Notes: generated from the letters alone by a model not told the origin. Counted from the first letter of the stretch, positions 48,001-56,893 are shown. The stretch is DNA of 64,000 bases from Lishizhenia sp. (GCA_007117355.1 SKGS01000044.1:25527-89526), one strand, 5' to 3'. Translations and numbers: made by a program.

Positions 48001-51000
48001 TGTCGCCAACTGAGGTTATCGTTGCTGATGGAAGCTCATGTAAAAATAAACTAACTTGATTTTGGTTCGAACATCCGTTGCTTGTCCCTTCAACCATTAA
48101 ATTTACATTTCCAGTTGGTAAAGTTAAAGAAGATATGGTGGTTTCATTGGGGTTGTTTTGTTGATTAACACCATTTACGAAAAAGGTATATTCATCTGCT
48201 CCATCAGCTGTATAAACCACTTCAAGGTCTTCGCAATAAGTAGTCAAACCTATTGAACCAGTAAGTGAAACATTTGGTGAAGGTAATACTTCAAACAATA
48301 AGCTATTTGAAAAAGAAGTACAGCCTTGAATTTCACCCAATACGGAAACGGCTTGATTGTTTTGAAGGCTAGAAGTAGAGAACACATCATTGGAAGTTAA
48401 CGTGGTTTGGGGAATTCCATCAATTAAAAATTGATAATTAACTGCTCCTGATGCCTCAAAATCAATCTCTGTTCCTGAACAAATAGACAAGGGCAAGGAA
48501 GAAATTAAATTAGTTTGTGGAACAATTTTAGATTCAACGGAAATCTCGTTACTCAACGAAGAGCAACCATTTGGCGCTGTGCCAATTACGGAAATCGTGT
48601 TGATGCCAATATCTAGCATAGGGTTATTAAATTCACTGTTTGAAGTTACTCCTTGAGCACTTATTCCGTTAACAAGAAAGTCATAATTTGACGCACCTGC
48701 GCTAACAAAAGAAATAGGGTCGCCTTCGCAAATAATGTTTGTCGGATGCTGCGAAAACAACTGAGTTGAAGGGCTAGAAAGAATGTTGAATTGCTGTTGC
48801 ATCGAAGCAGAACAATCACCAATTTTACCTACAACCGAAATAATTTGATTTGTAACTAAATCTCCTGTGGTAAAGACATTTAGAGAGCTTTCACTCGTTT
48901 GAGGATTTCCATTGCTAAAAAATTGATACGTATCTGCCCCACCTGCCGTAAAAACCAGCGTTTCATTATCACAAACTGTCGTGGTACCAAGGTTGTTTTC
49001 CAAAGTGAGCTGGGGGCTAGGGTTGACTAAAAAGGATTGTTCTAATGACTCTTTAGCACAATCACCACTTTTTCCAATTACTTTTACTACATCACCGTTA
49101 GCTAGCGAATTCGTTTCTAGCACAGAGACTAATGAAGGGCCTTGAACGATCTGATTATTAATTAAAAACTCGTAAATTGTTGCGTTTGAGGCTTGAAAAA
49201 TAACTTGCTCCCCTTCACAAATTTCATTTGAAGTTAAGTTACTCGTCAGTTCCGTATCAGGTGATGGGCTAATGATATATGTGAATTTATCATCAGAAAA
49301 TCTTGAACACCCTTCATTTGTAAACCCTAGAACCTTAACTGTGTCGCCTTGAGATAAGGTGTTGCTAATAAATGTAGCCATTGTGCTTTGAGGTTGGATT
49401 AAAGAGTTATTGATATAAAATGCGTACTCTTCTGCACCAGAGGCTTCAAAGGTGATGCTTTCACCTGAACAAATAACATTTCCAATTGCGCTAGAAATTA
49501 AATTGGTCTCTGTAAAATCGTTTACTGTTATTATTACTGATGAGGTGTCTCTGCAACCATTGACATCCAGAACGATTAAACTAATTTCATCTTGGTTTTG
49601 TAATTGACTTGTTTCATAGGTTCCGATTCCAACTTGAAAGGATGTAGTGGGTATTCCATTCCTAAAAAAACGATAACTATGTTGGTTTAAATTATCAGAA
49701 GCTTCAAATATCACTTCTTCCCCTTCGCAAATAGCATTTGCTGTTGTATTATTATAAAAACTATAAACGGGTTCTTGAAATATATCAGGACTGAATGTGT
49801 ATGATTGGTTGGCCTCACAGCCGTTGAGATAGGCTTTTACCTCAACATCGTCACCATCTTCGAATGGAAAAACTTGAAAAGATGTGTTTTGTTGAGAAGG
49901 TGGAGCGGTACTAACACCATTAAAGAAGAATTCAAACTCAGTTAAGTCATTTGCGCTAACAGACTCAAAACTAACTTGCTGATTATAACAGATTTCACTA
50001 TCTCCAGAAAAACTAGAAAAAACAGAAAAGGTAGGATTTGTAATTTTTATTCTTAATGTATCAAAATCGCTACAGCCTTGATATTGTGACTCCAAAACAA
50101 CGTCAATGGAATCAAAAGCTTGAAAAATGTGTGCGTTTGTATCCGGTACAAAAGAAATAAAAACCGTGTCGAGTGGTGGGTCCAAAAAGTAACCTGTACC
50201 ATCATTGAAATACCAAAACGAAGTAACACCGGTCATTCCCCCTTCGAAGCTTTCGGAGTTATTGGTAAGATGAACTGTATCACCAAAACAAAAAGAGCCG
50301 GTAGCCTCAAGGCTTGCGACAATTGAAGGGGTTGGGTCAAATTCCCAGCCCATTGCATTTCCAGAGCCTTTGGAAAATCGAGCGTTTAAAGGGCTTCCTG
50401 TAACTTCAATATTCTTAACATTTAAACACGTAATATCTTGTGCATTGATATTTCCGCTTTTCTCTATAAATGCTGCTGCCCCTGTTAGGGTATCCAAACT
50501 ATTTATCCAAATAGAGTCTGAGCAAGTTCCAGCAATAATTAGACTATCAAAAACCGTTTGTGTTTCTCCATCTTGAAAAAATAACCGAGAACCCTTTTCG
50601 ATTTTTAAACGATTAAAACTGTTACTTCCTTCAATCAGTTGAGGGTTTAAAAGAGGCTGGAAATCTATTGTTACGTCATGAAAATCAATACCTGCGGTTA
50701 GGATTCCTCTTCTAAAATTAGAATCATTTTGAACTAGAATGTGGGATGTTCCGGGGTCAAATGTAAAACTTGGGTCAAAATAGGATTCAAAACGCATAAA
50801 TAACTGAACATCAGAAGAACCAAAATTAGCATGACGTCCTGAGCTCAACGCATCTAATGTAGGAAAAACCTGAAAAACACCTGTAGTGAAAGGATAATCA
50901 TTGGTTGAAAATGTCCCGTTGGAAAGGATAAGTGTTGACCTGATGTCCATAGTCAATGCGCTACCAAGTGTTACTGTTTGACTGGATTCTTCAGTACTTA

Positions 51001-52444
51001 GGATTATACTTGCGTTAACTTCAGCGTCACTTGCTGTGAGAAATGCATTGTCTTTGAAAATCAAAAACCCTGTTGAAGAAGTATCTCCTAGAACCAGTTT
51101 TTGATTTAAAGTAACATCGCCATAAACATATAATGAGGAGTCAAGTTGTAACTTTTGGGTTTCAGTAATGTTTTCCCAAGTCATTGTTTTGATGGAAGTT
51201 GAATCATCTAAAACAACAATGTTGTTAGGTGCTAAAAATGAGTTTTCATCAAAGACAACATGGTCACTTGAGCCAGGAAGGCAGCCTATGGAGCTTCCTC
51301 CGCTATTCGAAGCCCAGTTATTGGAGTTTAGCCATTCACCACTATTTCCTATCCAATAAAAAGTACTAGAAACGACATTCCATCCATCTGAATTTTGGAC
51401 TCCAGAAAAGGTTAGTTCATAATTACCTACTGGACTTATATCCACATCTCGAATTGTTAAGCCTGTTAAGCTAAGGTTGAAGTTATCCGTTTTAGTCAAA
51501 AATGCTTTTTCATTAGGATTTGATGAACGAATAGACACCTTGGAACTGCACGTTCCATTGATAATTAACTCTGAAAATGAGGTTGTTTGAGTACTTTCTA
51601 ATTCCCAATATTCATCTACATCTATTTGTAGGTTCTCAAAATTATTACTCCCGACGAAAACTGCTGATGCAGCGTTGATTTTTAGATTTTTATAGTTATG
51701 GCTGCCTCCAAAAAAGGAAACTTCGTTGCCTAGGTTTGTAATTTCTATTTCACTATCGCTAAAGTCAACTGTGGTATTTAGCTCACTAATACCAAATCCT
51801 CCGTTAGTTATTAATATTTCTGAATTGTTACAATTTATTGTTTTCTCAAAAGCAGTATTAGCATTAAAATATGTTAACTCTAGCTTCCTATTAGTTGCCT
51901 CAATTTGGGCATTATTGATTGTTAACTCTAGTCCGTTAAAATCATCTAAGAAGTGTACTGTTCCTTGTTGAAGAATAAAATCTAGTTCCCAAACTATAGC
52001 ACCTGAAGTTATAAAATGGTCGTTTGCACTAGTGATGAGAACATGTTGCCAAGTGCCGTCGAAAGATAGATTATGAACTCCTCCCAGAATACTCCCTCCA
52101 AGTTGAATGCTTACCTCTGACAATGCACTGAAAGTAAAGAATGTATTTACGTTTGAAAGGTCGATAGAGTGAACATTTATATTCGCATTTACAGAAATTA
52201 TGGAAGCAGCATTTAAGTTAGAGGAGGCATCAAAATAAATAGTATCTGTTTCTCCTGGCAAAACCGTTGATGCTGCACCCCCAGAAGTAAGTGACCAATT
52301 TGTTATCGTATGAAAACTACCTGAACCGCCAACCCAATAAAACTTTCCCGCAACTCCAAAAAGTGGCATTATTATAAATGCAGTTAATAGAAGAATTATA
52401 TTTTTCGTTAGTTTCAAAATATTTGACCTAATAGTTGGTTTCAA
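45056..52444 (-). CDS. Giant T9SS type A surface protein with Ig-like repeats and an inserted RCC1 propeller
   Basis: 2462 residues, first gene of the operon. Signal peptide (about 1-31); two modules starting FYWVGGSG and FYWIGNSG (about 33-360 and 361-700) of a beta-helix-like kind seen in Bacteroidota exoproteins; a PKD-like domain (about 705-805); 14 Ig-like repeats (about 806-1940 and beyond) of the form I-C-x-G-x-x-x-x-F-x-A-S-G-A-x-x-Y-x-F-x-x-N-G; seven RCC1 repeats (about 1938-2290, for example VFTWGMNNAGQLGNGN) inserted in the 14th Ig-like unit; a last Ig-like unit; and a type A sorting domain (about 2380-2462, ISVYPNPATDKLKI). Secreted through the type IX system and attached to the surface. 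Confidence 0.9.
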   Translation of the reverse strand: MKPTIRSNILKLTKNIILLLTAFIIMPLFGVAGKFYWVGGSGSFHTITNWSLTSGGAASTVLPGETDTIYFDASSNLNAASIISVNANINVHSIDLSNVNTFFTFSALSEVSIQLGGSILGGVHNLSFDGTWQHVLITSANDHFITSGAIVWELDFILQQGTVHFLDDFNGLELTINNAQIEATNRKLELTYFNANTAFEKTINCNNSEILITNGGFGISELNTTVDFSDSEIEITNLGNEVSFFGGSHNYKNLKINAASAVFVGSNNFENLQIDVDEYWELESTQTTSFSELIINGTCSSKVSIRSSNPNEKAFLTKTDNFNLSLTGLTIRDVDISPVGNYELTFSGVQNSDGWNVVSSTFYWIGNSGEWLNSNNWASNSGGSSIGCLPGSSDHVVFDENSFLAPNNIVVLDDSTSIKTMTWENITETQKLQLDSSLYVYGDVTLNQKLVLGDTSSTGFLIFKDNAFLTASDAEVNASIILSTEESSQTVTLGSALTMDIRSTLILSNGTFSTNDYPFTTGVFQVFPTLDALSSGRHANFGSSDVQLFMRFESYFDPSFTFDPGTSHILVQNDSNFRRGILTAGIDFHDVTIDFQPLLNPQLIEGSNSFNRLKIEKGSRLFFQDGETQTVFDSLIIAGTCSDSIWINSLDTLTGAAAFIEKSGNINAQDITCLNVKNIEVTGSPLNARFSKGSGNAMGWEFDPTPSIVASLEATGSFCFGDTVHLTNNSESFEGGMTGVTSFWYFNDGTGYFLDPPLDTVFISFVPDTNAHIFQAFDSIDVVLESQYQGCSDFDTLRIKITNPTFSVFSSFSGDSEICYNQQVSFESVSANDLTEFEFFFNGVSTAPPSQQNTSFQVFPFEDGDDVEVKAYLNGCEANQSYTFSPDIFQEPVYSFYNNTTANAICEGEEVIFEASDNLNQHSYRFFRNGIPTTSFQVGIGTYETSQLQNQDEISLIVLDVNGCRDTSSVIITVNDFTETNLISSAIGNVICSGESITFEASGAEEYAFYINNSLIQPQSTMATFISNTLSQGDTVKVLGFTNEGCSRFSDDKFTYIISPSPDTELTSNLTSNEICEGEQVIFQASNATIYEFLINNQIVQGPSLVSVLETNSLANGDVVKVIGKSGDCAKESLEQSFLVNPSPQLTLENNLGTTTVCDNETLVFTAGGADTYQFFSNGNPQTSESSLNVFTTGDLVTNQIISVVGKIGDCSASMQQQFNILSSPSTQLFSQHPTNIICEGDPISFVSAGASNYDFLVNGISAQGVTSNSEFNNPMLDIGINTISVIGTAPNGCSSLSNEISVESKIVPQTNLISSLPLSICSGTEIDFEASGAVNYQFLIDGIPQTTLTSNDVFSTSSLQNNQAVSVLGEIQGCTSFSNSLLFEVLPSPNVSLTGSIGLTTYCEDLEVVYTADGADEYTFFVNGVNQQNNPNETTISSLTLPTGNVNLMVEGTSNGCSNQNQVSLFLHELPSATITSVGDNEICQGEAIEFIASGGVEYEFFINNNLQGNLTPNPSFISTALNNGDQVSVLVTSSAGCKSEAQMTETIVNPTPNLQLNSSNAGSSICAGNVVFLEASGANQYEFLRNGISIAPPSTSNQTFISNLTNGEQISVLGTLGQCNALSDPILFTVFGLPIVSINSINSNTLCEGEMAELEAFGATNYQWFVNNTPVGTASADASFTSLLENGDFVTVVGETNGCSSLSPSVEFEIIDYPDLLAQSSESSNEICFGDTLTFEASGAETYSFFINDILLQDGVLNIFETNELQNNDVINILGANGSCVADTISFEFTVNTMDLDLISNNNPFICSGDELIFTASGASHYEFQVNGNSVQLLSPTNTWISSNLTKGDEVSFMAWNTNTNCFQPSETSIFINVVDIPEIEVSGDLTFCEGDSVILTNSASYGHQWFMNNEEIIGANTPSLTTLEEGVYNLEITKGGLGDVWARGKNASGIIGNGMNLNAISLQKAKSNESFHSIVGGFEFIVGLSESGEVFTWGMNNAGQLGNGNFTAFNTPIELNLSNIKAVAATENSVMAVANNGSIHVWGANNFGQLGTGNQNMINFPFLNPSIQDIDSVAGGRSHFVLLHTDGTVWTVGDNSFGQLGNNSLVSSSEFIQVQELSNIIRVGASEYSSFAISADGELFVWGNNSSGQLGLNDNNNRLAPVLSSLKNVKSATGGANHSLFLLQNGKVYTSGGNNFGQLGNGTTQASSNLFRTNLSSVSQIAAGPFTSLALRNDGFVYGFGYNAEKQIANSSTNNILTPIFIDQLDGITAITASQHATHFIFGNSKTCISNEFETIVLPAPKPIITVDDEFLTSSNADSYQWFFQNNIIPLGTSQTIQAFNNGNYSVTVTYDNGCVASSEDVFVEVLSIQKNELFNISVYPNPATDKLKITSNWDENQSSIAQVTMINQLGKMVFFNENIELYDSEIDISNLSAGIYILEINIDNTFKEHFKIVKHNNP

Positions 52445-52519
52445 TTATGTTGAGTTGCTTGTTACGTGATTTATAGTAAATAGTTACAAGGCACTTGTAA
52501 AAATAAGGCATTAATCATA

Positions 52520-52542
52520 TTTAACACAATAATAGTGTTAAA
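52520..52542. promoter_or_regulatory. Palindrome upstream of the adhesin operon
   Basis: TTTAACAC at 52520-52527 and GTGTTAAA at 52535-52542 form a perfect 8-bp inverted repeat with a 7-base AT spacer, 76-98 bases before the start of the 2462-residue gene. The half-site shares TTTAACA with the alkaline phosphatase palindrome at 2799-2815. No clear -7 box was found nearby. Operator function is inferred. Confidence 0.35.
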
Positions 52543-52584
52543 AATGTCATATATTTAACAGTTTGCCAAGACTGAAGTGATTGA

Positions 52585-52605
52585 AGCTCCTTTTATTAGG
52601 GAGCT
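52585..52605. other. Short hairpin between operons
   Basis: AGCTCC at 52585-52590 pairs with GGAGCT at 52600-52605. It lies about 45-65 bases downstream of the 52651-53283 gene (minus strand) and could be a weak terminator, but no T-run follows. Confidence 0.25.
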
Positions 52606-52650
52606 GATTAGAAAATCATACATATTTTAGCAATATCAAAACATTGTAGT

Positions 52651-53283
52651 TTAATAGATTAATAAGTCTAATCGTTGCCAACCTTCATCACACATTTTAG
52701 ATTCAAACCAATAATCAATAATATCGCTATTTTTATTTATGTGGTATTGTATTGAGGTAGAAAACACCCCGTCTTCGACATATAAATCTAAGTTGGCATT
52801 AAAATTGGGTAGCGAATCTATAAATTGTCCTTCAACAAAAGGCCCAGGAACTTTGTTCCACACACCACTATTGATTTTGTAATATAACGTGTCTTGCGAT
52901 GTGTATGGGTTTGCCACGGTTAATAGAATAAAAAAATCAAATTTGAATGCTGGTACAACCTTGCCTAAATTCAAATTTCTTCTAAATGGAATATTGTCCA
53001 TGGTTATACTGTTGCCCCTTAAAGAAACGTGTGCCGCTGTACGCGTTTCAAATGTGTGGTCAAATATCCCTTCAGAATCTGTCATGAAAGAACCACCATA
53101 ACCACTTAAAATCAAACCAGGCATTTGTCTAATGGAGATGCGTTCATTCGATATTGGTGTTTCACAATCTAGCATTAACCGTCCTGTTATTCGTGCTTCT
53201 TTTTTGCAACCAAAAAGTGTTACCAATAGAAGAAAAAAGAACCACCTAATAAGGGGAAAATTAGCTGTTAATTTCGTGTCCAT
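52651..53283 (-). CDS. Lipoprotein of unknown function
   Basis: 210 residues with a lipoprotein signal and lipobox LFGC at residue 26. The mature part starts KKEARITGRLMLDCETPISNE, a strand-turn-strand pattern like a carboxypeptidase-regulatory-type or Ig-like beta sandwich (LMTDSEGIFDHTF is the typical 'D-x-x-G-x-F' turn), followed by a second half without recognised motif. It overlaps the end of the upstream DUF3137 gene by 16 bases and is the last gene of a three-gene minus-strand operon. Envelope-anchored; role unknown. Confidence 0.75.
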   Translation of the reverse strand: MDTKLTANFPLIRWFFFLLLVTLFGCKKEARITGRLMLDCETPISNERISIRQMPGLILSGYGGSFMTDSEGIFDHTFETRTAAHVSLRGNSITMDNIPFRRNLNLGKVVPAFKFDFFILLTVANPYTSQDTLYYKINSGVWNKVPGPFVEGQFIDSLPNFNANLDLYVEDGVFSTSIQYHINKNSDIIDYWFESKMCDEGWQRLDLLIY

Positions 53284-54239
53284 ATTCTCGTGTTTAAGTT
53301 TAATTCTTCTACTAAAGATACAACTAATTTTATTTCTTCAAAATAATGAGTCAATGAAGTGTCTGCATATACTGACTCTCTAAAACTAGGCGTAAACAAA
53401 TCATCATCGTTTGAAATTGCGACAAATACATGATTATGCACAAATGAAAAATATATGTCATCCTTCGGGTAGTTCTTTTTGAACTCTACGATTGCATTTT
53501 GAATTTTATAAGTTAAGATGTAGCGAGCTGTCACATCATTTGTAGAAAGGCAAACAAAGTTTTTATTTAGCTGTTGGCTTTCCAGATGAACCACGTGGTT
53601 TTTTCTCCTGAATAGTTTGTTTTTTAACAAGTTCCACTCAGCATATTTTCTTGGTACGAGTAGTGTTTGACCTTGAAAGTCTTTATGAAAGTCAGCAATA
53701 AAAAAAAGACCTTGAAAAACAACGTTTCCATCTGTGGATCCGTTTCTACCAACAAGAGTACTATTGGTGACGAATAATTCAGAAAAATGGAACGAGGTTT
53801 TATCAATTTTACCTTCTACAAAATCATTTCCAGAATATTTGCTAATCCTATCTCTAAAGATTTTACTTGCTAAGAAATTCCGAGAAGGAACACACCTTAG
53901 TGGGTGATAAAATAAATCTTGAGAAATAAATTTAATTGTCGGAGCAAGTAAATCAAACTTAAATTTTCTAGTAAAATTCAACTTTCTAAGTTTATACGAA
54001 TAATGAGATATCCCATAAACATAAGTGATAAAATACAACACACTGAAAACTATTATTAACCAAGCATATAAGCCACTAATTAAAAGAACAAAAACAAAGA
54101 AGCCAAAAAAACCAAAAACACCAATGTAGTATTGCAGTTTAATGTAACTCAATCCTTTCAGGCGAATAGCTTCTAGCTTTTTCATCTGTTCCGATAAATG
54201 AGTTTTTTGAAAAAGTAAAAATTCCTCTGTGGTTTTCAT
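53268..54239 (-). CDS. DUF3137-family membrane protein
   Basis: 323 residues. An N-terminal charged helix, two transmembrane helices (about 38-55 and 57-75), then the DUF3137 domain: GNDFVEGKIDKTSFHFSEL, GLFFIADFHKDFQGQTLLVP, with the usual 'F-x-G-L-F-F-x-x-D-F-x-K' block at about 180-200. The C-terminal third is the variable half ending in LNTRIWTRN. DUF3137 proteins are widespread membrane proteins of unknown role. It is the middle gene of a three-gene operon, three bases after the upstream GLPGLI-like gene. Confidence 0.85.
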   Translation of the reverse strand: MKTTEEFLLFQKTHLSEQMKKLEAIRLKGLSYIKLQYYIGVFGFFGFFVFVLLISGLYAWLIIVFSVLYFITYVYGISHYSYKLRKLNFTRKFKFDLLAPTIKFISQDLFYHPLRCVPSRNFLASKIFRDRISKYSGNDFVEGKIDKTSFHFSELFVTNSTLVGRNGSTDGNVVFQGLFFIADFHKDFQGQTLLVPRKYAEWNLLKNKLFRRKNHVVHLESQQLNKNFVCLSTNDVTARYILTYKIQNAIVEFKKNYPKDDIYFSFVHNHVFVAISNDDDLFTPSFRESVYADTSLTHYFEEIKLVVSLVEELNLNTRIWTRN

Positions 54240-54242
54240 TTG

Positions 54243-54893
54243 TTATTGATTAGGGAGCAAAAAGTAGCCCTCAGGTGGTTCAATAGAAAATATATGAGCC
54301 TTATTTTCCAAATTGAAACTTATATCTGTTAACTTGTAAATAAACTTAAAGTTGTTTTCTATAACAGAAAACTCTAACGGAATGTATGGTAATCGTGGGT
54401 TAATCAAGCCTTTGACTTCGTTAGTTAATTCGATTTCTGAAGTACACCAGTAAATAATATTTTTACCTTGATGATGTAAAATGTATTTTTGACAATTGTA
54501 TCCAAGTATTTTTTTAAACTCTGGAAGAGCCATAACCTCTCCTTCTAATTGTTGAAGTTTACCTGATTCTGAATTCAACATCAATTGTTTGATAGAAGCC
54601 TTTTGTGCAAATCTTCCTTCTGTATTTGCGATTAAGGAAATTCCTTTGTCTTTTTTAAAATCTATACGCATAGATGTTGCTGAATAATTTCCTAATTTAA
54701 AATCAACCCTTGACCGATTTTCATCAAAAAAAAGCATCATTCTACTATCGCGCATAAGTTTTGCTGTTTGCAGTGAAAGAAATGCTGTGTCTAAAGATAT
54801 CACCTCCACGTCAAACCTAAGGTAACCTTCTTTAATTTGACTATTTAGAGGAAAGAAGCAGAAGTAAGTTAAAACAAAAAATATCCATCTCAT
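54243..54893 (-). CDS. DUF4412/GLPGLI-like secreted protein
   Basis: 216 residues. Signal peptide (1-18), then a beta-rich protein with the segment KKILGYNCQKYILHH followed by a strand (IIYWCTSEI), the hallmark 'K-x-I-L-G-Y-x-C-x-K' of DUF4412 and GLPGLI-type Bacteroidota proteins. This makes a periplasmic or outer-membrane-associated jelly-roll likely. First gene of a three-gene minus-strand operon, with the DUF3137 gene starting 3 bases later. Function of these families is unknown. Confidence 0.7.
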   Translation of the reverse strand: MRWIFFVLTYFCFFPLNSQIKEGYLRFDVEVISLDTAFLSLQTAKLMRDSRMMLFFDENRSRVDFKLGNYSATSMRIDFKKDKGISLIANTEGRFAQKASIKQLMLNSESGKLQQLEGEVMALPEFKKILGYNCQKYILHHQGKNIIYWCTSEIELTNEVKGLINPRLPYIPLEFSVIENNFKFIYKLTDISFNLENKAHIFSIEPPEGYFLLPNQ

Positions 54894-55060
54894 GAGGTAA
54901 AATTAAACAATTGCACAGAAATATTTTAACTAGTGGACATTACATTTAGTAAGAACCGAAATATGAAAAATAGTAAAACTGACTAAAATCAGCCTTTAGA
55001 CTAACAAATGTCATTTAAAAAACAGTTCTTTATCGGTTCTTTTGCCTAAAAAAATAAGTC

Positions 55061-55354
55061 ATGCAAACAGTAACAAATCAAACGGGTTTTTGGGCAAATC
55101 TTTTCGGAGGAGAATTAGAAGAAAATAGATTTGCAATAATTAGTGCAGCTTTACTTATTGTTGGCTGCCTTGGAGGGGTAACAGTTGGTTTAGGAGCAAT
55201 AAATTATACTTGGCAGCTTATTGCTATAGTAATTCCTACAATGACAACGTTATCGTTATTACTTGCAGTCGCTCCGCTTAATTGGATTTTAAATATGACC
55301 GTAGTGTCATCATTAATAAACGTTATAATTCTAATCGTTAATTTGTTAGGTTAA
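55061..55354 (+). CDS. Small integral membrane protein of unknown function
   Basis: 97 residues with three predicted transmembrane helices (about 27-47, 50-70 and 78-97) and a short soluble N-terminus. No signal cleavage site and no family recognised. It is divergent from the GLPGLI-like operon, with TTTA at 55014-55017 and TTCTTTTG at 55037-55044 (19-base spacing, one mismatch each) upstream. It has its own strong terminator downstream. A stand-alone small membrane gene with its own promoter and terminator is often regulated, but the role is unknown. Confidence 0.6.
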   Translation: MQTVTNQTGFWANLFGGELEENRFAIISAALLIVGCLGGVTVGLGAINYTWQLIAIVIPTMTTLSLLLAVAPLNWILNMTVVSSLINVIILIVNLLG

Positions 55355-55388
55355 TCAACGTATAACCTTAATAAGGAATGCATTGGTT

Positions 55389-55426
55389 AAAATCCTTTTC
55401 AGTTCACTAACTGAAAGGGATTTTTT
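55389..55426 (+). terminator. Strong intrinsic terminator
   Basis: A 16-bp stem (55389-55404 with 55409-55424), with one G-U pair, around a CACT loop, followed by TT. It is AAAATCC...TTCAGTT on the left and AACTGAA...GGATTTT on the right. It lies 35 bases after the small membrane protein stop codon. Confidence 0.85.
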
Positions 55427-55488
55427 AATTTGGTTATTTCATAAAAACGCAATATTTTTTGTAAAAAACTAATAATCAACTTGTTTAT

Positions 55489-56004
55489 ATGAAAATCAAG
55501 CTGCTTTCTTATGTTCTGTTTCTCGTTATTATAACAGGCAACACCTTTTTTCCATTATATGGAATCTCGCAAACAGAAACACTTACGATAAAAACGATTT
55601 CGTTTCATCAAGTTGAAGAAAAGTCAGCCCATCTTCTTTGTGACTCTTCTTGGGTAGAGGATGAGATTGTTCTTTTTGTTACAGCTATTTCTAAGGACTT
55701 CCCTTGTGATTTTGCATTTAGTGAAGGAGAAGTAGCACTATACCCTGCAAAACTGGTGGTGCAACTTGATAGCATTTTGTCTAATAATCTTAGATGGATA
55801 ACCTTCGATATTGAAGATCACTGTGGAGAAGCATGCTCAATAGTTACCTTATTTGATGAATCGGATCAAGCTTTTGAAACTCTTTATAACTCGCAAATTG
55901 GCGATCCAGAAACACTTCGTTATCAAAAAAAAGGAACTACGAACATTGTTAAAGTGACCTTTGAATCTATGGAAGGTGTGTTAAGGCAAATAAGGTTTTA
56001 TTAA
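55489..56004 (+). CDS. Secreted protein of unknown function
   Basis: 171 residues with a signal peptide (1-28). The mature part is beta-rich with four cysteines (CDSSW, DFPCDFAF and DHCGEACSIV) that may form disulfides. No family recognised. The ATG at 55489 directly precedes a Lys-rich n-region. A barrel-like gene follows after 34 bases on the same strand, with its own -7 box, so co-transcription is possible but not certain. Confidence 0.6.
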   Translation: MKIKLLSYVLFLVIITGNTFFPLYGISQTETLTIKTISFHQVEEKSAHLLCDSSWVEDEIVLFVTAISKDFPCDFAFSEGEVALYPAKLVVQLDSILSNNLRWITFDIEDHCGEACSIVTLFDESDQAFETLYNSQIGDPETLRYQKKGTTNIVKVTFESMEGVLRQIRFY

Positions 56005-56009
56005 CTTTG
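56002..56009 (+). promoter_or_regulatory. -7 box upstream of the barrel-like gene
   Basis: TAACTTTG matches TAnnTTTG exactly, 29 bases before the ATG at 56039. It overlaps the stop codon of the gene upstream. No good -33 box at 19 bases was seen. Confidence 0.4.
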
Positions 56010-56038
56010 TAGCAATACGAATGTAAATAAATCCAATA

Positions 56039-56893
56039 ATGACAAAACATTTTCTATTCTTGTTCTTGTGTGCTTTTTTTGTTGGCTCTTTATTTGCACA
56101 ACGAAAATCAAAGCTAAATACCAACGGGAAAGGAACATTATTTGCTTATGCGGGGCTTACTAAGGTCGGTTACGCTAATAGCACCATTTCATTTTTTGGC
56201 GAAGACTTCAATTTCGATTTAGCGAATACAACCTTACAAGACACGGAAAATAACGAAACGTTTTTCGATTTTAATTCTGAAAATGCGACATTACAGTTTT
56301 CTGCACATCTTGGATATTACATTTTGCCCAAATGGGCTTTAACCATCGGTGTTGACAAGATGAATGTTTTTATGTCAGAAGAACAAAACACACGCATTTC
56401 TGGTTCTTTTGCTCCTGAGTCACATAGCAGTTTTGAAGGAAATTACGACAATGTTGCGCTAAGTCCTTCACGTGAAGAATTATATTATCGTCAGTCTTTG
56501 GGGACACATTACGTTCGGCTAGGGTTTTTAAAAAGTGGCCAACATTCAAAAACATCAAATGCTTCTTTCGAACTATTGTCGCATGTTGGAGCTGGTGTAG
56601 GATTTCTATTTTCTAATGCTGATTTTACGTTTGATGGTCTTACATCCCAACAAAACAGGTCGATAAGTGGTTTTGGCATCAATGGAATAGCTGGAGTAAG
56701 AGCTGTTTTTGCACAACATGTTTTTCTGCAATTTAATCTTTCTGGCGGATTATTGAGTCATCGCTCCATCGTTTTACACCCGATATTGCCAAGAAACGCA
56801 CAGTATAATTCTTTTTATTTGGCGCCAGAATTGAGTTTGGGAATTAGCTTGTTTGTGCGACCCACAGATTGTGGGACTTGTCCGAAATGGTGA
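56039..56893 (+). CDS. Outer-membrane beta-barrel-like protein
   Basis: 284 residues. Signal peptide (1-20, ending LFAQ), then beta strands with the glycine/aromatic pattern of outer-membrane barrels (for example GTLFAYAGLTKVGYA, LQFSAHLGYYILP, LQFNLSGGLLSH). C-terminal strand ends LELSLGISLFVR-like (LSLGISLFV) followed by a short soluble tail (PTDCGTCPKW) with two cysteines, which is unusual for a barrel. No specific family. It converges on the amidohydrolase gene 14 bases later. Confidence 0.75.
   Translation: MTKHFLFLFLCAFFVGSLFAQRKSKLNTNGKGTLFAYAGLTKVGYANSTISFFGEDFNFDLANTTLQDTENNETFFDFNSENATLQFSAHLGYYILPKWALTIGVDKMNVFMSEEQNTRISGSFAPESHSSFEGNYDNVALSPSREELYYRQSLGTHYVRLGFLKSGQHSKTSNASFELLSHVGAGVGFLFSNADFTFDGLTSQQNRSISGFGINGIAGVRAVFAQHVFLQFNLSGGLLSHRSIVLHPILPRNAQYNSFYLAPELSLGISLFVRPTDCGTCPKW

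Noticed and set aside
36845-52444. CRISPR or satellite repeats in the adhesin region
   Set aside because: The periodicity is at the protein level (about 75-95 residues) and the DNA copies are diverged, with no spacer-repeat structure.
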